NCBI GenBank assembly: GCA_016929985.1
Contig: JAFGIH010000755.1
Location: 1 to 5,437 of the forward strand
Length of the DNA stretch: 5,437 nt
Direction of reading: 5' to 3'
DNA from: Thermoleophilia bacterium
Lineage (GTDB): Bacteria; Actinomycetota; Thermoleophilia; RBG-16-64-13
Position numbers and translations under genes: made by a program. The notes under the pieces are model-generated. The model did no database searches. It had not been told where the DNA came from and worked only from the letters and a program-made list of their open reading frames with translations. Positions 1 to 5,437 of the stretch are shown here, in pieces. The stretch's first letter is position 1. The number at the start of each line of letters is the position of its first letter.

Positions 1-462
1 CGCAGGTGGCATCAGACCACTGTCATGGGGGCTTTTCTCGATCCCCTCGCCGACAAGTTGCTGGTGATAGCGGCGCTGGTGTGTCTGGTCGAGTTGGGAC
101 AGATCGATGGTCGCGGTCACCTGTCCGCCTGGGTTGCTATGGTGATAATCGCACGTGAGTTGGCGGTATCGGGTCTGCGCATGGTGGCCGCGGTGGAGAA
201 CGTGGTTATCGCGGCGAGTAAGTGGGGCAAGGTCAAGACCTTCGTCCAGATGTTCACGCTTGCCGCTCTCATCATCACGCCGCGCCTGTTCAAGTGGGAG
301 TGGACCTTGGGCGGGCATCATGTGACGTGGTATTTCGTGGTCATCATGCTCGTCATCACGGTGGTGAGCGGCATCGACTACTTCGTGAAGGCGTGGCAGA
401 GCCTGCAGGGCAAGACAGGGGCCGATGGGAAGAGGGTCCCGGTGGAGTCGAAAGGGGAGTAG
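1..462 (+). CDS. pgsA: CDP-diacylglycerol--glycerol-3-phosphate 3-phosphatidyltransferase, C-terminal part (5' end outside window)
   Basis: This integral membrane enzyme transfers a phosphatidyl group from CDP-diacylglycerol to glycerol-3-phosphate, the committed step of phosphatidylglycerol synthesis. The frame is open from base 1 and gives 153 residues. It begins RRWHQTT, which matches the residues just after the DG..AR half of the CDP-alcohol phosphotransferase signature. The second half is present as G10-x3-D14-x3-D18 (GAFLDPLADK), whose aspartates bind metal and act in catalysis. Downstream lie RELAVSGLR (residues 52-60) and SKWGKVKT (73-80), both typical of PgsA rather than phosphatidylserine or cardiolipin synthases. 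Hydrophobic segments at about 20-33, 43-64, 81-95 and 103-122 look like the remaining membrane helices, followed by a short charged tail. The first ATG in view (base 25) lies inside the catalytic motif, so it is not the start. About 40-50 N-terminal residues are probably missing. thpR follows after 5 bases. Confidence 0.93.
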   Translation, partial: RRWHQTTVMGAFLDPLADKLLVIAALVCLVELGQIDGRGHLSAWVAMVIIARELAVSGLRMVAAVENVVIAASKWGKVKTFVQMFTLAALIITPRLFKWEWTLGGHHVTWYFVVIMLVITVVSGIDYFVKAWQSLQGKTGADGKRVPVESKGE

Positions 463-467
463 CAGAT

Positions 468-1040
468 ATGGACGAGGCACGAGGCGCACAACAGAGGTTG
501 TTCGTCGCGGTGCCTCTGCCTGAGGCTCTGGCGGGCTTTGTGCGCGAGGCCCAAGAGTTGCTGCCGCCGGCGCCCGGACTGCGGCTGATGGGACGCCAGC
601 AATTCCATGTCACGCTGGCCTTCATCGGCGAGGTCGACGCTGCCAAGGCCGACGCCGCCAGGGCGGTCATCGAATCGGTGCCCACCGGCATGGGTGGCGA
701 GGGGGTGTTCGAGCGGTTCCTTATGCTGCCCTCGCCCAGAAAGACCCGCGTGGTGGCCATCGAACTGAGCGACGGCGAGGGCTCGTTCAAACGACTGTAT
801 GAGTGGGTCATGAGCGGTCTGGAAAAAGCCCGGGTCATGCAGAGGGAGAAACGGCCGTTCCGACCGCACCTCACCATCGCGAGGCTGAGAAATCCGGGCA
901 TGGTACAACCAAGGTCCGAGAGCGGGCGGGCACGGTATGCGATAGAGTCGGTGTGCTTGTACAGAAGCGAACTCACACCCCGGGGTGCCGTCTACACGGT
1001 GCTCGCGAGGAACGATCTCATCAACGAAGTCGAGGCCTAG
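468..1040 (+). CDS. thpR: RNA 2',3'-cyclic phosphodiesterase (2H/LigT family)
   Basis: This is a 190-residue cytosolic two-histidine phosphodiesterase that opens 2',3'-cyclic phosphate ends of RNA to 2'-phosphate. Family members also show RNA ligase activity in vitro, and the cellular role is unsettled. Both catalytic HxT motifs are visible: H47-V-T49 in FHVTLAFIG and H134-L-T136 in FRPHLTIARL. The N-terminal strand RLFVAVPLP is also typical. I chose ATG 468 because the conserved strand begins about ten residues later and a good ribosome site (AAAGGGGAG, 451-459) lies 8 bases upstream, inside the end of pgsA. A longer in-frame start at GTG 222 would only read through pgsA out of frame. The length fits the family (about 175-190). 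The gene sits between pgsA and recA. A cinA-ligT-recA order is known in Deinococcus, so its link with recA is established elsewhere, although its purpose is not. Confidence 0.93.
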   Translation: MDEARGAQQRLFVAVPLPEALAGFVREAQELLPPAPGLRLMGRQQFHVTLAFIGEVDAAKADAARAVIESVPTGMGGEGVFERFLMLPSPRKTRVVAIELSDGEGSFKRLYEWVMSGLEKARVMQREKRPFRPHLTIARLRNPGMVQPRSESGRARYAIESVCLYRSELTPRGAVYTVLARNDLINEVEA

Positions 1041-1046
1041 AGAGCT

Positions 1047-1054
1047 GAGGAGGA
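1047..1054 (+). promoter_or_regulatory. recA ribosome binding site, deciding between tandem GTG starts
   Basis: GAGGAGGA lies directly before two tandem GTG codons, at 1055 and 1058. Counting from the first GAGG (1047-1050), the spacing is 4 bases to GTG 1055 and 7 bases to GTG 1058. Counting from AGGAGG (1048-1053), it is 1 and 4 bases. The second GTG therefore fits better. The site lies in the 14-17 base gap after thpR. Confidence 0.65.
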
Positions 1055-1057
1055 GTG

Positions 1058-2131
1058 GTGGAAAAGGACAAAGCCCTGGAAATGGCTGTGCTTCAAATCG
1101 AGAGGCAGTATGGCAAAGGCTCGATCATGCGGCTGGGTGACGAGTCGGCGGTCCTACGGGTGCCTGCCATCTCCACAGGCTCGTTGGCGCTCGATCTGGC
1201 TCTGGGGGTGGGCGGGGTCCCGCGGGGCCGGGTGGCTGAGGTGTTCGGACCGGAGTCCAGCGGTAAGACGACGCTTGCGCTGCATATGATCGCCGAGGCC
1301 CAGAAGGCGGGAGGCAAGGCGGCGTTCATCGACGCGGAGCATGCTATGGACTCCGTGTACGCACGCAAGATCGGTGTCAATATCGATGAGTTGCTCGTGT
1401 CGCAGCCCGATAACGGCGAGCAGGCCTTGGAGATCACCGAGCTGCTCATCCGCAGCGGCGCTCTGGACATAGTGGTCATCGACTCGGTGGCGGCGCTGAC
1501 CCCTCGAGCGGAGCTCGAGGGTGAGATGGGCGACGCTCATGTGGGGCTTCAGGCTCGCTTGATGAGCCAGGCGCTGCGCAAGTTGGCCGGCACCATCAAC
1601 AAGACGCAGACCAGCGCCATCTTCATCAACCAGTTGCGCGAGAAGGTGGGAGTCATGTTCGGCAACCCGGAAGTGACACCGGGCGGCCGGGCGCTCAAGT
1701 TCTACGCGTCGGTGCGACTGGATATCCGTCGCATCGAGACACTCAAAGACGGCACCGAGGCGGTCGGGAACCGGGTGCGAGTGCGGGTGGTGAAGAACAA
1801 GGTCGCACCGCCGTTCAAAGAGGCTGAGTTCGACATCATGTACGGGCAGGGCATCTCCACCGAGGGTGATGTGCTCGACCTTGCGGTGGAGCACAAGCTG
1901 GTGCAGAAGAGTGGCTCGTGGTTCTCGTATGGGGATCAGCGGCTGGGCCAGGGGCGCGAGAACGTCCGCCAGTTCTTGCGCGATAACCCCGAGTTGGTGC
2001 TCCGGTTCCGCCGGGAGGTCATCCAGGCTGTGAATCCTGAGTGGAACACCGAGGGCGGAGCCGAAGCCGCCGAAGCCGTCCAGGGTGTAACGGAGACGGA
2101 AGGGGTGGCTGACACGGCGCAGGCCGAGTAG
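1058..2131 (+). CDS. recA: Recombinase A (homologous recombination and SOS co-protease)
   Basis: RecA forms ATP-dependent filaments on single-stranded DNA, carries out strand exchange, and in SOS-proficient bacteria stimulates LexA self-cleavage. From GTG 1058 it has 357 residues, close to the usual 350. Visible motifs are the N-terminal helix [20 protein letters not shown], Walker A GPESSGKT (64-71, K70), catalytic E94 in IDAEHAMD, Walker B VVIDS with D142, and NQLREK with Q192 leading into DNA-binding loop L2 ([19 protein letters not shown]). The C-terminal domain contains [11 protein letters not shown] and ends in an alanine/glutamate-rich acidic tail. GTG 1055 would add one residue. ATG 1084 frame alternatives are excluded, because starting at ATG 1082 would remove conserved N-terminal residues. 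There is no intein. No LexA-type palindrome was recognised upstream in the window, so SOS control, if present, would act at a promoter before pgsA or within coding sequence. recX follows 6 bases after the stop. Confidence 0.97.
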   Translation: MEKDKALEMAVLQIERQYGKGSIMRLGDESAVLRVPAISTGSLALDLALGVGGVPRGRVAEVFGPESSGKTTLALHMIAEAQKAGGKAAFIDAEHAMDSVYARKIGVNIDELLVSQPDNGEQALEITELLIRSGALDIVVIDSVAALTPRAELEGEMGDAHVGLQARLMSQALRKLAGTINKTQTSAIFINQLREKVGVMFGNPEVTPGGRALKFYASVRLDIRRIETLKDGTEAVGNRVRVRVVKNKVAPPFKEAEFDIMYGQGISTEGDVLDLAVEHKLVQKSGSWFSYGDQRLGQGRENVRQFLRDNPELVLRFRREVIQAVNPEWNTEGGAEAAEAVQGVTETEGVADTAQAE

Positions 2132-2137
2132 CCGGTC

Positions 2138-2851
2138 GTGGCATTGCGTACCGCGAGGGAAGCCGCGAAAAGCCCTCTTGGTGACGGGGTCATCACGGCG
2201 CTGCCGGTGAAGAGAGGGCGGACCGACCGGGTGTCCGTGTATCTCGATGGCTCCCGTGCGTTCGATCTAGCCTGCGTCATCGCCGACAGCGCCGGTCTGC
2301 GGGTCGGTGACCATCTAACGACCGATGAGCAGCGACGGCTCCTCGAGCTCGACGCACCCCACCGGGCGCGCGACCGCGCGCTCAGGTGGTTGGCGCTGCG
2401 CGACCGTTCGTCGCACGAAGTGGCCGATCGGTTGAGAGTGGCCGGGTTCGACGCCCAGGTCGTCTCCGAGACGGTGGCCTGGTTGAGCGGGCTTGACTAT
2501 CTGAACGATGCCCGCTTTGCGGCGGCGTATGTGTCGGTCAAACTCAAGTCAGGATGGGGGCGTCGGCGTATCGCGGCCGAGCTTGCTCTGAAGGGGGTGG
2601 AGCGCGCCCTGATCGATGCAACGGTGGACCAGGAAGACACGGCGGCCCAGGAATCTGTAGAGGGATTTGAGACGGTAGCGGCCTCGGCGCGCCGGCGCTT
2701 TGAGACGCAGTTTGCCGAGGATCCCAAGGGTGCTACACGGCGGCTGGCAGGTTATCTGAGTAGGCGGGGGTACGACTGGGACACCATCCACGCGATCGCC
2801 CGGCTATTGGAGGAGAAAGCGAGTGGTGAAGGCGGGTCTACATCTTCTTGA
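2138..2851 (+). CDS. recX: RecX, regulatory protein for RecA
   Basis: RecX binds in the groove of the RecA filament and modulates, usually inhibits, its extension and strand exchange. The product has 237 residues, the longer Gram-positive form (E. coli RecX is about 166). An N-terminal beta-rich region runs to about residue 72 (ITALPVKRGR..RVSVYLDG, then GLRVGDHL). It is followed by helical RecX repeats: ALRWLALRDRSSHEVADRL..AGF (81-104), GLDYLNDARFAAAYV (118-132), WGRRRIAAELALKGV (140-154), and a third repeat to about 224 (RRLAGYLSRRGYDWDTI). It starts at GTG 2138, 6 bases after recA, with no strong Shine-Dalgarno sequence. Translational coupling to recA is therefore likely, and would give less RecX than RecA. 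No other start preserves the conserved ITAL segment. The stop codon lies inside a promoter-like TTGACA. Confidence 0.92.
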   Translation: MALRTAREAAKSPLGDGVITALPVKRGRTDRVSVYLDGSRAFDLACVIADSAGLRVGDHLTTDEQRRLLELDAPHRARDRALRWLALRDRSSHEVADRLRVAGFDAQVVSETVAWLSGLDYLNDARFAAAYVSVKLKSGWGRRRIAAELALKGVERALIDATVDQEDTAAQESVEGFETVAASARRRFETQFAEDPKGATRRLAGYLSRRGYDWDTIHAIARLLEEKASGEGGSTSS

Positions 2852-2877
2852 CACCCCTGTTGAAACGCCTGTAAACT
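2848..2877 (+). promoter_or_regulatory. Candidate sigma-70-type promoter overlapping the recX stop codon
   Basis: A perfect TTGACA (2848-2853) is followed by an 18-base spacer and TAAACT (2872-2877), a 4 of 6 match to TATAAT. The TGA of recX is embedded in the -35 box. Transcription would start near 2883-2886 and read into the non-coding gap. This is the best promoter-like pair I found in the gap. The imperfect -10 box and long spacer keep confidence moderate, and no start site can be shown from sequence alone. Confidence 0.42.
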
Positions 2878-2883
2878 GCACTG

Positions 2884-3118
2884 TGTGTGAAAATCGGTCG
2901 ACGACGGTTTTGCGCGACCTTGCTTATAGCGATTTGATTCTTCGGCCTGGTACGTTGTTTGGCATAGGGATACGGGTGCCGGGTGCTTAGATTGTGGGGG
3001 TAATACCCATGCGGGGGGACTGGCCCGTGGACGGCAGTCCTCCTGTGGTACGGTCTGTCCCGACTTAGGGCAAGGTACGAATAGGCAGTCATCGGCCGAG
3101 CGTATGCTCGGCTTTTTT
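2884..3118 (+). ncRNA. Candidate structured RNA or rny leader in the recX-rny gap (no known family recognised)
   Basis: The gap has no convincing protein gene, but it lies between a promoter-like element and an intrinsic terminator and can form a series of local hairpins. By eye these are: 2890-2896 with 2905-2911 (7 pairs including one G-U); 2961-2964 with 2977-2980; GTGGG 2994-2998 with CCCAT 3006-3010; a long hairpin at 3013-3044; an interrupted hairpin at 3048-3078; and the terminator. TTCGGCC (2941-2947) can also pair with GGCCGAG (3094-3100), which includes the terminator's left arm. GGTACG occurs three times (2949, 3047, 3074). I saw no hallmarks of 6S RNA, tmRNA, SRP RNA, RNase P RNA, a T-box or the common riboswitches. 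It may be an sRNA, a 3' untranslated region of recX, or a leader of rny. The pairing is hand-derived, with no covariation or energy calculation. Confidence 0.3.
3095..3118 (+). terminator. Intrinsic (rho-independent) terminator between recX and rny
   Basis: GCCGAGC (3095-3101) pairs perfectly with GCTCGGC (3106-3112) across a GTAT loop, giving a 7-base-pair GC-rich stem followed directly by six T's (3113-3118). This is a textbook intrinsic terminator. It lies 244 bases after the recX stop and 78 bases before the rny start. It therefore ends either the pgsA-thpR-recA-recX transcript or a separate RNA from the gap. If transcripts pass it conditionally, it would be an attenuator for rny. Confidence 0.87.
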
Positions 3119-3195
3119 CTTGTAGCTGAAGAGGCCGGCTAGAAACGTTGACCCAACCAGGCGGCGGTGACGCTCGCGATTGGAGTGGTGGAAAC

Positions 3196-4737
3196 ATGAT
3201 GACAGTGGTTTGGATCGTGATCGTGCTGGTGGTAGCCGTCATTGCTGCGGTCGCCGGCTTTTTCGCCCGCAAACATCTGGGGGAAGCGAAGATATTCTCC
3301 GCGGAAACTGCGGCCGAGAAGATCGTGGAGGACGCAAAACGGCAGGCCGAGTCCATCCAACGGGAAGCCCGGGTGGAGCTCAAAGACGAGATGCACCAGT
3401 TGCGTACCCAGACGGAGGCCGAGGTCAAGGAGCGCCGTCAGGAACTCACTCAACTGGAGAATCGCCTCCTCAACAGAGAAGAGGCGCTGGACGAGTTACA
3501 GAAAGACCTGGCCAAGCGCGAGCAGTCGGTGACCGACAGGGAAGCGCACTACCGCAAGGTCATCGAGGAGGCCGAGACGTCGAAGGCGGAGCAGGAAAAA
3601 CAGCTCGAAGCGATCTCCGGCATGACGAGAGACCAGGCTGCCGCGGCCTTGCTCAAGCGGACCGAAGATGAGGTCCGACACGACATGGCTAAGCTGATAC
3701 GCAGCATCGAGGAGGAGGCGCGGTACGAGGGCGACCGGCGGGCCAAGGATATCCTCTCCATCTGCATCCAGAGGACCGCGGCGAGCCATGTGGCCGACAC
3801 GACCGTGTCTGTGGTGCCTCTCCCGTCGGATGACATGAAGGGCCGCATCATCGGGCGTGAGGGCCGCAATGTGCGCACGCTGGAGAACCTCACCGGCATC
3901 GACTTCATCATCGACGACACTCCCGAAGCGGTGGTCCTCTCCGGGTTCGACACGGTGAGGCGCGAGATAGCCCGGCTCACGCTGTCGAAACTGGTGGCCG
4001 ACGGACGCATACACCCGGCGAAGATCGAGGAGATGTACTCCAAGGCTCGCGAGGAAGTCGAGAAAACGATCCACGACGCTGGGGAGCAGGCCATCCTCGA
4101 TGCGAACGTCCACGGGGTGGCCCCCGAGCTGCTACGGCTCCTAGGACGCCTCAAGTTCCGCACCAGCTACGGTCAGAACGTGCTGATCCACTCTCTCGAG
4201 GTGGCCCACCTGGCCGGGTTGATGGCCAGCGAGCTGGGAGTCAACGCCAAGCTGGCGAAACGGGCCGGGCTTCTGCACGACCTTGGCAAGGCTGTCGACC
4301 ACGAAGTTGAGGGGTCTCACGCGGCCATCGGCGGCAATCTGGCGCGCCGGTATGGCGAATCCGACGCGGTGGCCCATATCATCGAGGCTCACCACAACGA
4401 GATCGAACCGACGACTGTCGAGGCGGTGCTCGTAGCGGCGGCCGACGCGGTGAGCGGCGCCCGTCCGGGAGCGCGGCGGGAGACTCTCGAGACCTATGTC
4501 AAGAGGCTCGAGTCGCTGGAGAGGATCGCCGAGAGCAAATCGGGCGTGGAGAAGTCGTATGCCATCCAGGCCGGACGCGAGATCAGGGTCCTGGTGAAGC
4601 CGGAAGAGATCGACGACGATTCCGCGGCCCTGCTCTGCAGGGAGATCGCGAAGGAGATCGAGCAAGAGCTCGACTATCCCGGGACCATCCGGGTCACGGT
4701 GATCCGGGAGAGCCGTGTGGTCGAGTACGCCAAGTAG
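3196..4737 (+). CDS. rny: Ribonuclease Y, membrane-anchored endoribonuclease
   Basis: RNase Y starts mRNA decay by endonucleolytic cleavage and processes some polycistronic and leader RNAs. It acts at the inner face of the membrane. The product has 513 residues, the usual family length. In order it contains a single N-terminal transmembrane helix (residues 4-23, [20 protein letters not shown]), a long charged coiled coil (about 28-175), a KH RNA-binding domain with the GxxG loop G220-R-E-G223 in [15 protein letters not shown], and an HD domain with H332 ([14 protein letters not shown]), H361-D362 (LLHDLGK) and the downstream EAHHNE and AADAVSG motifs. It ends in a conserved C-terminal region ([14 protein letters not shown]). 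ATG 3196 was chosen because the membrane helix follows at once and GGAG (3182-3185) lies 10 bases upstream. ATG 3199 is nearly equivalent. A TTG at 3148 would add 16 non-conserved residues. No strong promoter is visible between the terminator and this start; the best -10-like sequence is TAGAAA at 3140, without a good -35. Confidence 0.96.
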   Translation: MMTVVWIVIVLVVAVIAAVAGFFARKHLGEAKIFSAETAAEKIVEDAKRQAESIQREARVELKDEMHQLRTQTEAEVKERRQELTQLENRLLNREEALDELQKDLAKREQSVTDREAHYRKVIEEAETSKAEQEKQLEAISGMTRDQAAAALLKRTEDEVRHDMAKLIRSIEEEARYEGDRRAKDILSICIQRTAASHVADTTVSVVPLPSDDMKGRIIGREGRNVRTLENLTGIDFIIDDTPEAVVLSGFDTVRREIARLTLSKLVADGRIHPAKIEEMYSKAREEVEKTIHDAGEQAILDANVHGVAPELLRLLGRLKFRTSYGQNVLIHSLEVAHLAGLMASELGVNAKLAKRAGLLHDLGKAVDHEVEGSHAAIGGNLARRYGESDAVAHIIEAHHNEIEPTTVEAVLVAAADAVSGARPGARRETLETYVKRLESLERIAESKSGVEKSYAIQAGREIRVLVKPEEIDDDSAALLCREIAKEIEQELDYPGTIRVTVIRESRVVEYAK

Positions 4738-4756
4738 AAAGAGGCGGGCAGGCGGT

Positions 4757-5437
4757 ATGCAGGTGGGGACCTATTACCTGCGTTCATTCGGCTGCCAGAT
4801 GAACGACCACGATTCGGAGCGCATAGCGGGGCTTCTGGAGGAGTCGGGCCTGACCAGGTGCGAGTCTCCCGAGGAGGCCTCGCTGCTCGTCTACAACACG
4901 TGCTCCATCAGGGAGAAGGCCGATTCTCGTCTGGCCGGCCACCTGGGGACGGCGGCACGGCTCAAGAAGCAGGAGCCCGCCCGCCTGGTAATCGTAGCGG
5001 GATGCCTGGCGCAGAGCCGGCGGGAGGGACTTTTAGACGACTTCCCCTTCGTGGATGTCATAGTGGGGCCGCAGAGCCTGCACGAGCTGCCCGCGTTGCT
5101 CCACCGGCGGCAGGAGGAGGGAGCGCCTGTCGGCGCGTTTCAGGAGGAGACGAGTCGGTGGAGCGCCGAGCTGCCCCGGGCCCGGCAGGCCGGTCCGTGT
5201 GCCCTGGTGCAGATAAACGCCGGTTGCAGCAACTTCTGCTCCTACTGCATCGTGCCGTACGTGCGGGGCCCGGAAGCCTCACGCCCCCCCGGGGAGGTCT
5301 TGACCGAGTGTGAGCATCTGGTCGAGTCGGGGGTGCGTGAGATCATGTTTCTCGGCCAGAACGTGAACTCGTACGGCACGGAGCCGGGCTTCGAGGGCGG
5401 CGAGACGTTCGCCGGTCTTCTGGAGAAGGCCTGCGAC
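4757..5437 (+). CDS. miaB: tRNA-2-methylthio-N6-dimethylallyladenosine synthase (MiaB), N-terminal part (3' end outside window)
   Basis: MiaB is a radical-SAM methylthiotransferase that converts i6A37 to ms2i6A37 in tRNAs reading UNN codons, using two [4Fe-4S] clusters. The frame is open from ATG 4757 to the window end, giving 227 residues of a protein usually about 440-480 long. The N-terminal domain has the three cluster cysteines: C13 in SFGCQMN, C49 in NTCSIREKAD and C83 in AGCLAQ. The radical-SAM motif is C157-x3-C161-x2-C164 in GCSNFCSYCIVPYVRGPE, followed by LGQNVNSYG. FGCQMN and PYVRG point to MiaB rather than RimO or MtaB. The radical-SAM core is cut, and the C-terminal TRAM domain lies outside. 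The start is 19 bases after rny with only a weak ribosome site (AGGCGG is just 1 base upstream, AGAGG 12), and no other in-frame start fits. Co-transcription with rny is likely. Confidence 0.95.
   Translation, partial: MQVGTYYLRSFGCQMNDHDSERIAGLLEESGLTRCESPEEASLLVYNTCSIREKADSRLAGHLGTAARLKKQEPARLVIVAGCLAQSRREGLLDDFPFVDVIVGPQSLHELPALLHRRQEEGAPVGAFQEETSRWSAELPRARQAGPCALVQINAGCSNFCSYCIVPYVRGPEASRPPGEVLTECEHLVESGVREIMFLGQNVNSYGTEPGFEGGETFAGLLEKACD

Noticed and set aside
222..467. Upstream extension of thpR to GTG 222
   Set aside because: The extension overlaps conserved pgsA sequence, has no homology to ThpR, and ATG 468 has a well-spaced ribosome site.
1..1057. LexA-type SOS box upstream of recA
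   Set aside because: Scanning GAAC occurrences (for example near 198, 969 and 1010) found no paired GTTC at the right spacing.
1154..1894. Minus-strand open frame of 246 codons opposite recA
   Set aside because: It lies wholly antisense to a strongly conserved gene, has no recognisable motif, and is rich in H/R/D as expected from antisense reading of GC-rich codons.
1058..2131. Intein or split in recA
   Set aside because: The RecA frame is continuous, with normal spacing from Walker A to loop L2 and the C-terminal domain.
2852..3120. Known RNAs in the gap: tRNA, 6S RNA, tmRNA, SRP RNA, T-box, cobalamin or other common riboswitches
   Set aside because: No T-loop GTTCGANNC, T-box GGTGG..ACCGCG, or other hallmark sequence was found, and no end-to-end closing stem typical of 6S RNA. 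A covariance search could overturn this.
3117..3145. Promoter for rny with -10 TAGAAA at 3140-3145
   Set aside because: The corresponding -35 position (TTCTTG) matches poorly and there is no extended -10, so it was not annotated, although some promoter for rny must exist if the terminator is efficient.
3148..3195. TTG 3148 as the rny start
   Set aside because: It would put 16 polar residues before the membrane anchor, which family members lack, and it has no ribosome site; ATG 3196 fits the length and topology.
2838..3428. Minus-strand open frame of 196 codons spanning the recX-rny gap
   Set aside because: About 230 bases of it are antisense to the conserved 5' part of rny, the product shows no recognisable domain, and GC-rich DNA commonly gives such antisense frames.
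4858..5313. Plus-strand 151-codon frame inside miaB
   Set aside because: It is out of frame with miaB, whose cysteine motifs are continuous through the region; low-complexity G/A/R/P composition marks it as a shadow.

Overview
This window is a stretch of vertically inherited housekeeping genes from a high-GC bacterium, all on the + strand. The order is pgsA (3' part), thpR, recA, recX, an intergenic region of about 344 bases, rny and miaB (5' part). RNase Y beside recA/recX and miaB, GC-rich third codon positions, and a RecA of a general Gram-positive type suggest a deep-branching Actinomycetota lineage (Coriobacteriia-like) or a high-GC relative of the Clostridia. This placement is inferred from gene order and protein motifs, not from a phylogeny. 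No mobile element, CRISPR array, tRNA or rRNA was seen.

Bases 1-2851 look like one operon. The pgsA end carries the last part of the CDP-alcohol phosphotransferase motif. After 5 bases comes thpR, a two-histidine RNA 2',3'-cyclic phosphodiesterase. After a short gap come recA and then recX, its modulator, separated by 6 bases. The recombination genes are therefore probably co-transcribed with a membrane-lipid gene and an RNA-processing gene. The gene cinA, often found between pgsA and recA, is not there.

Bases 2852-3195 hold no convincing protein gene but are not featureless. A TTGACA promoter-like element overlaps the recX stop codon. Several predicted hairpins follow, then a clean intrinsic terminator at 3095-3118. 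The terminator's left arm can also pair with a segment about 150 bases upstream. The region could be the 3' end of the recX transcript, an independent small RNA, or a conditional-termination leader of rny. This is the only part of the window that might hold something undescribed.

Bases 3196-4737 encode a complete RNase Y: membrane anchor, coiled coil, KH domain and HD domain. miaB follows after 19 bases and runs off the window. It has the three N-terminal cysteines and the radical-SAM CxxxCxxC motif of the tRNA methylthiotransferase. Most of the window is ordinary core genome, and the findings outside the recX-rny gap are modest.
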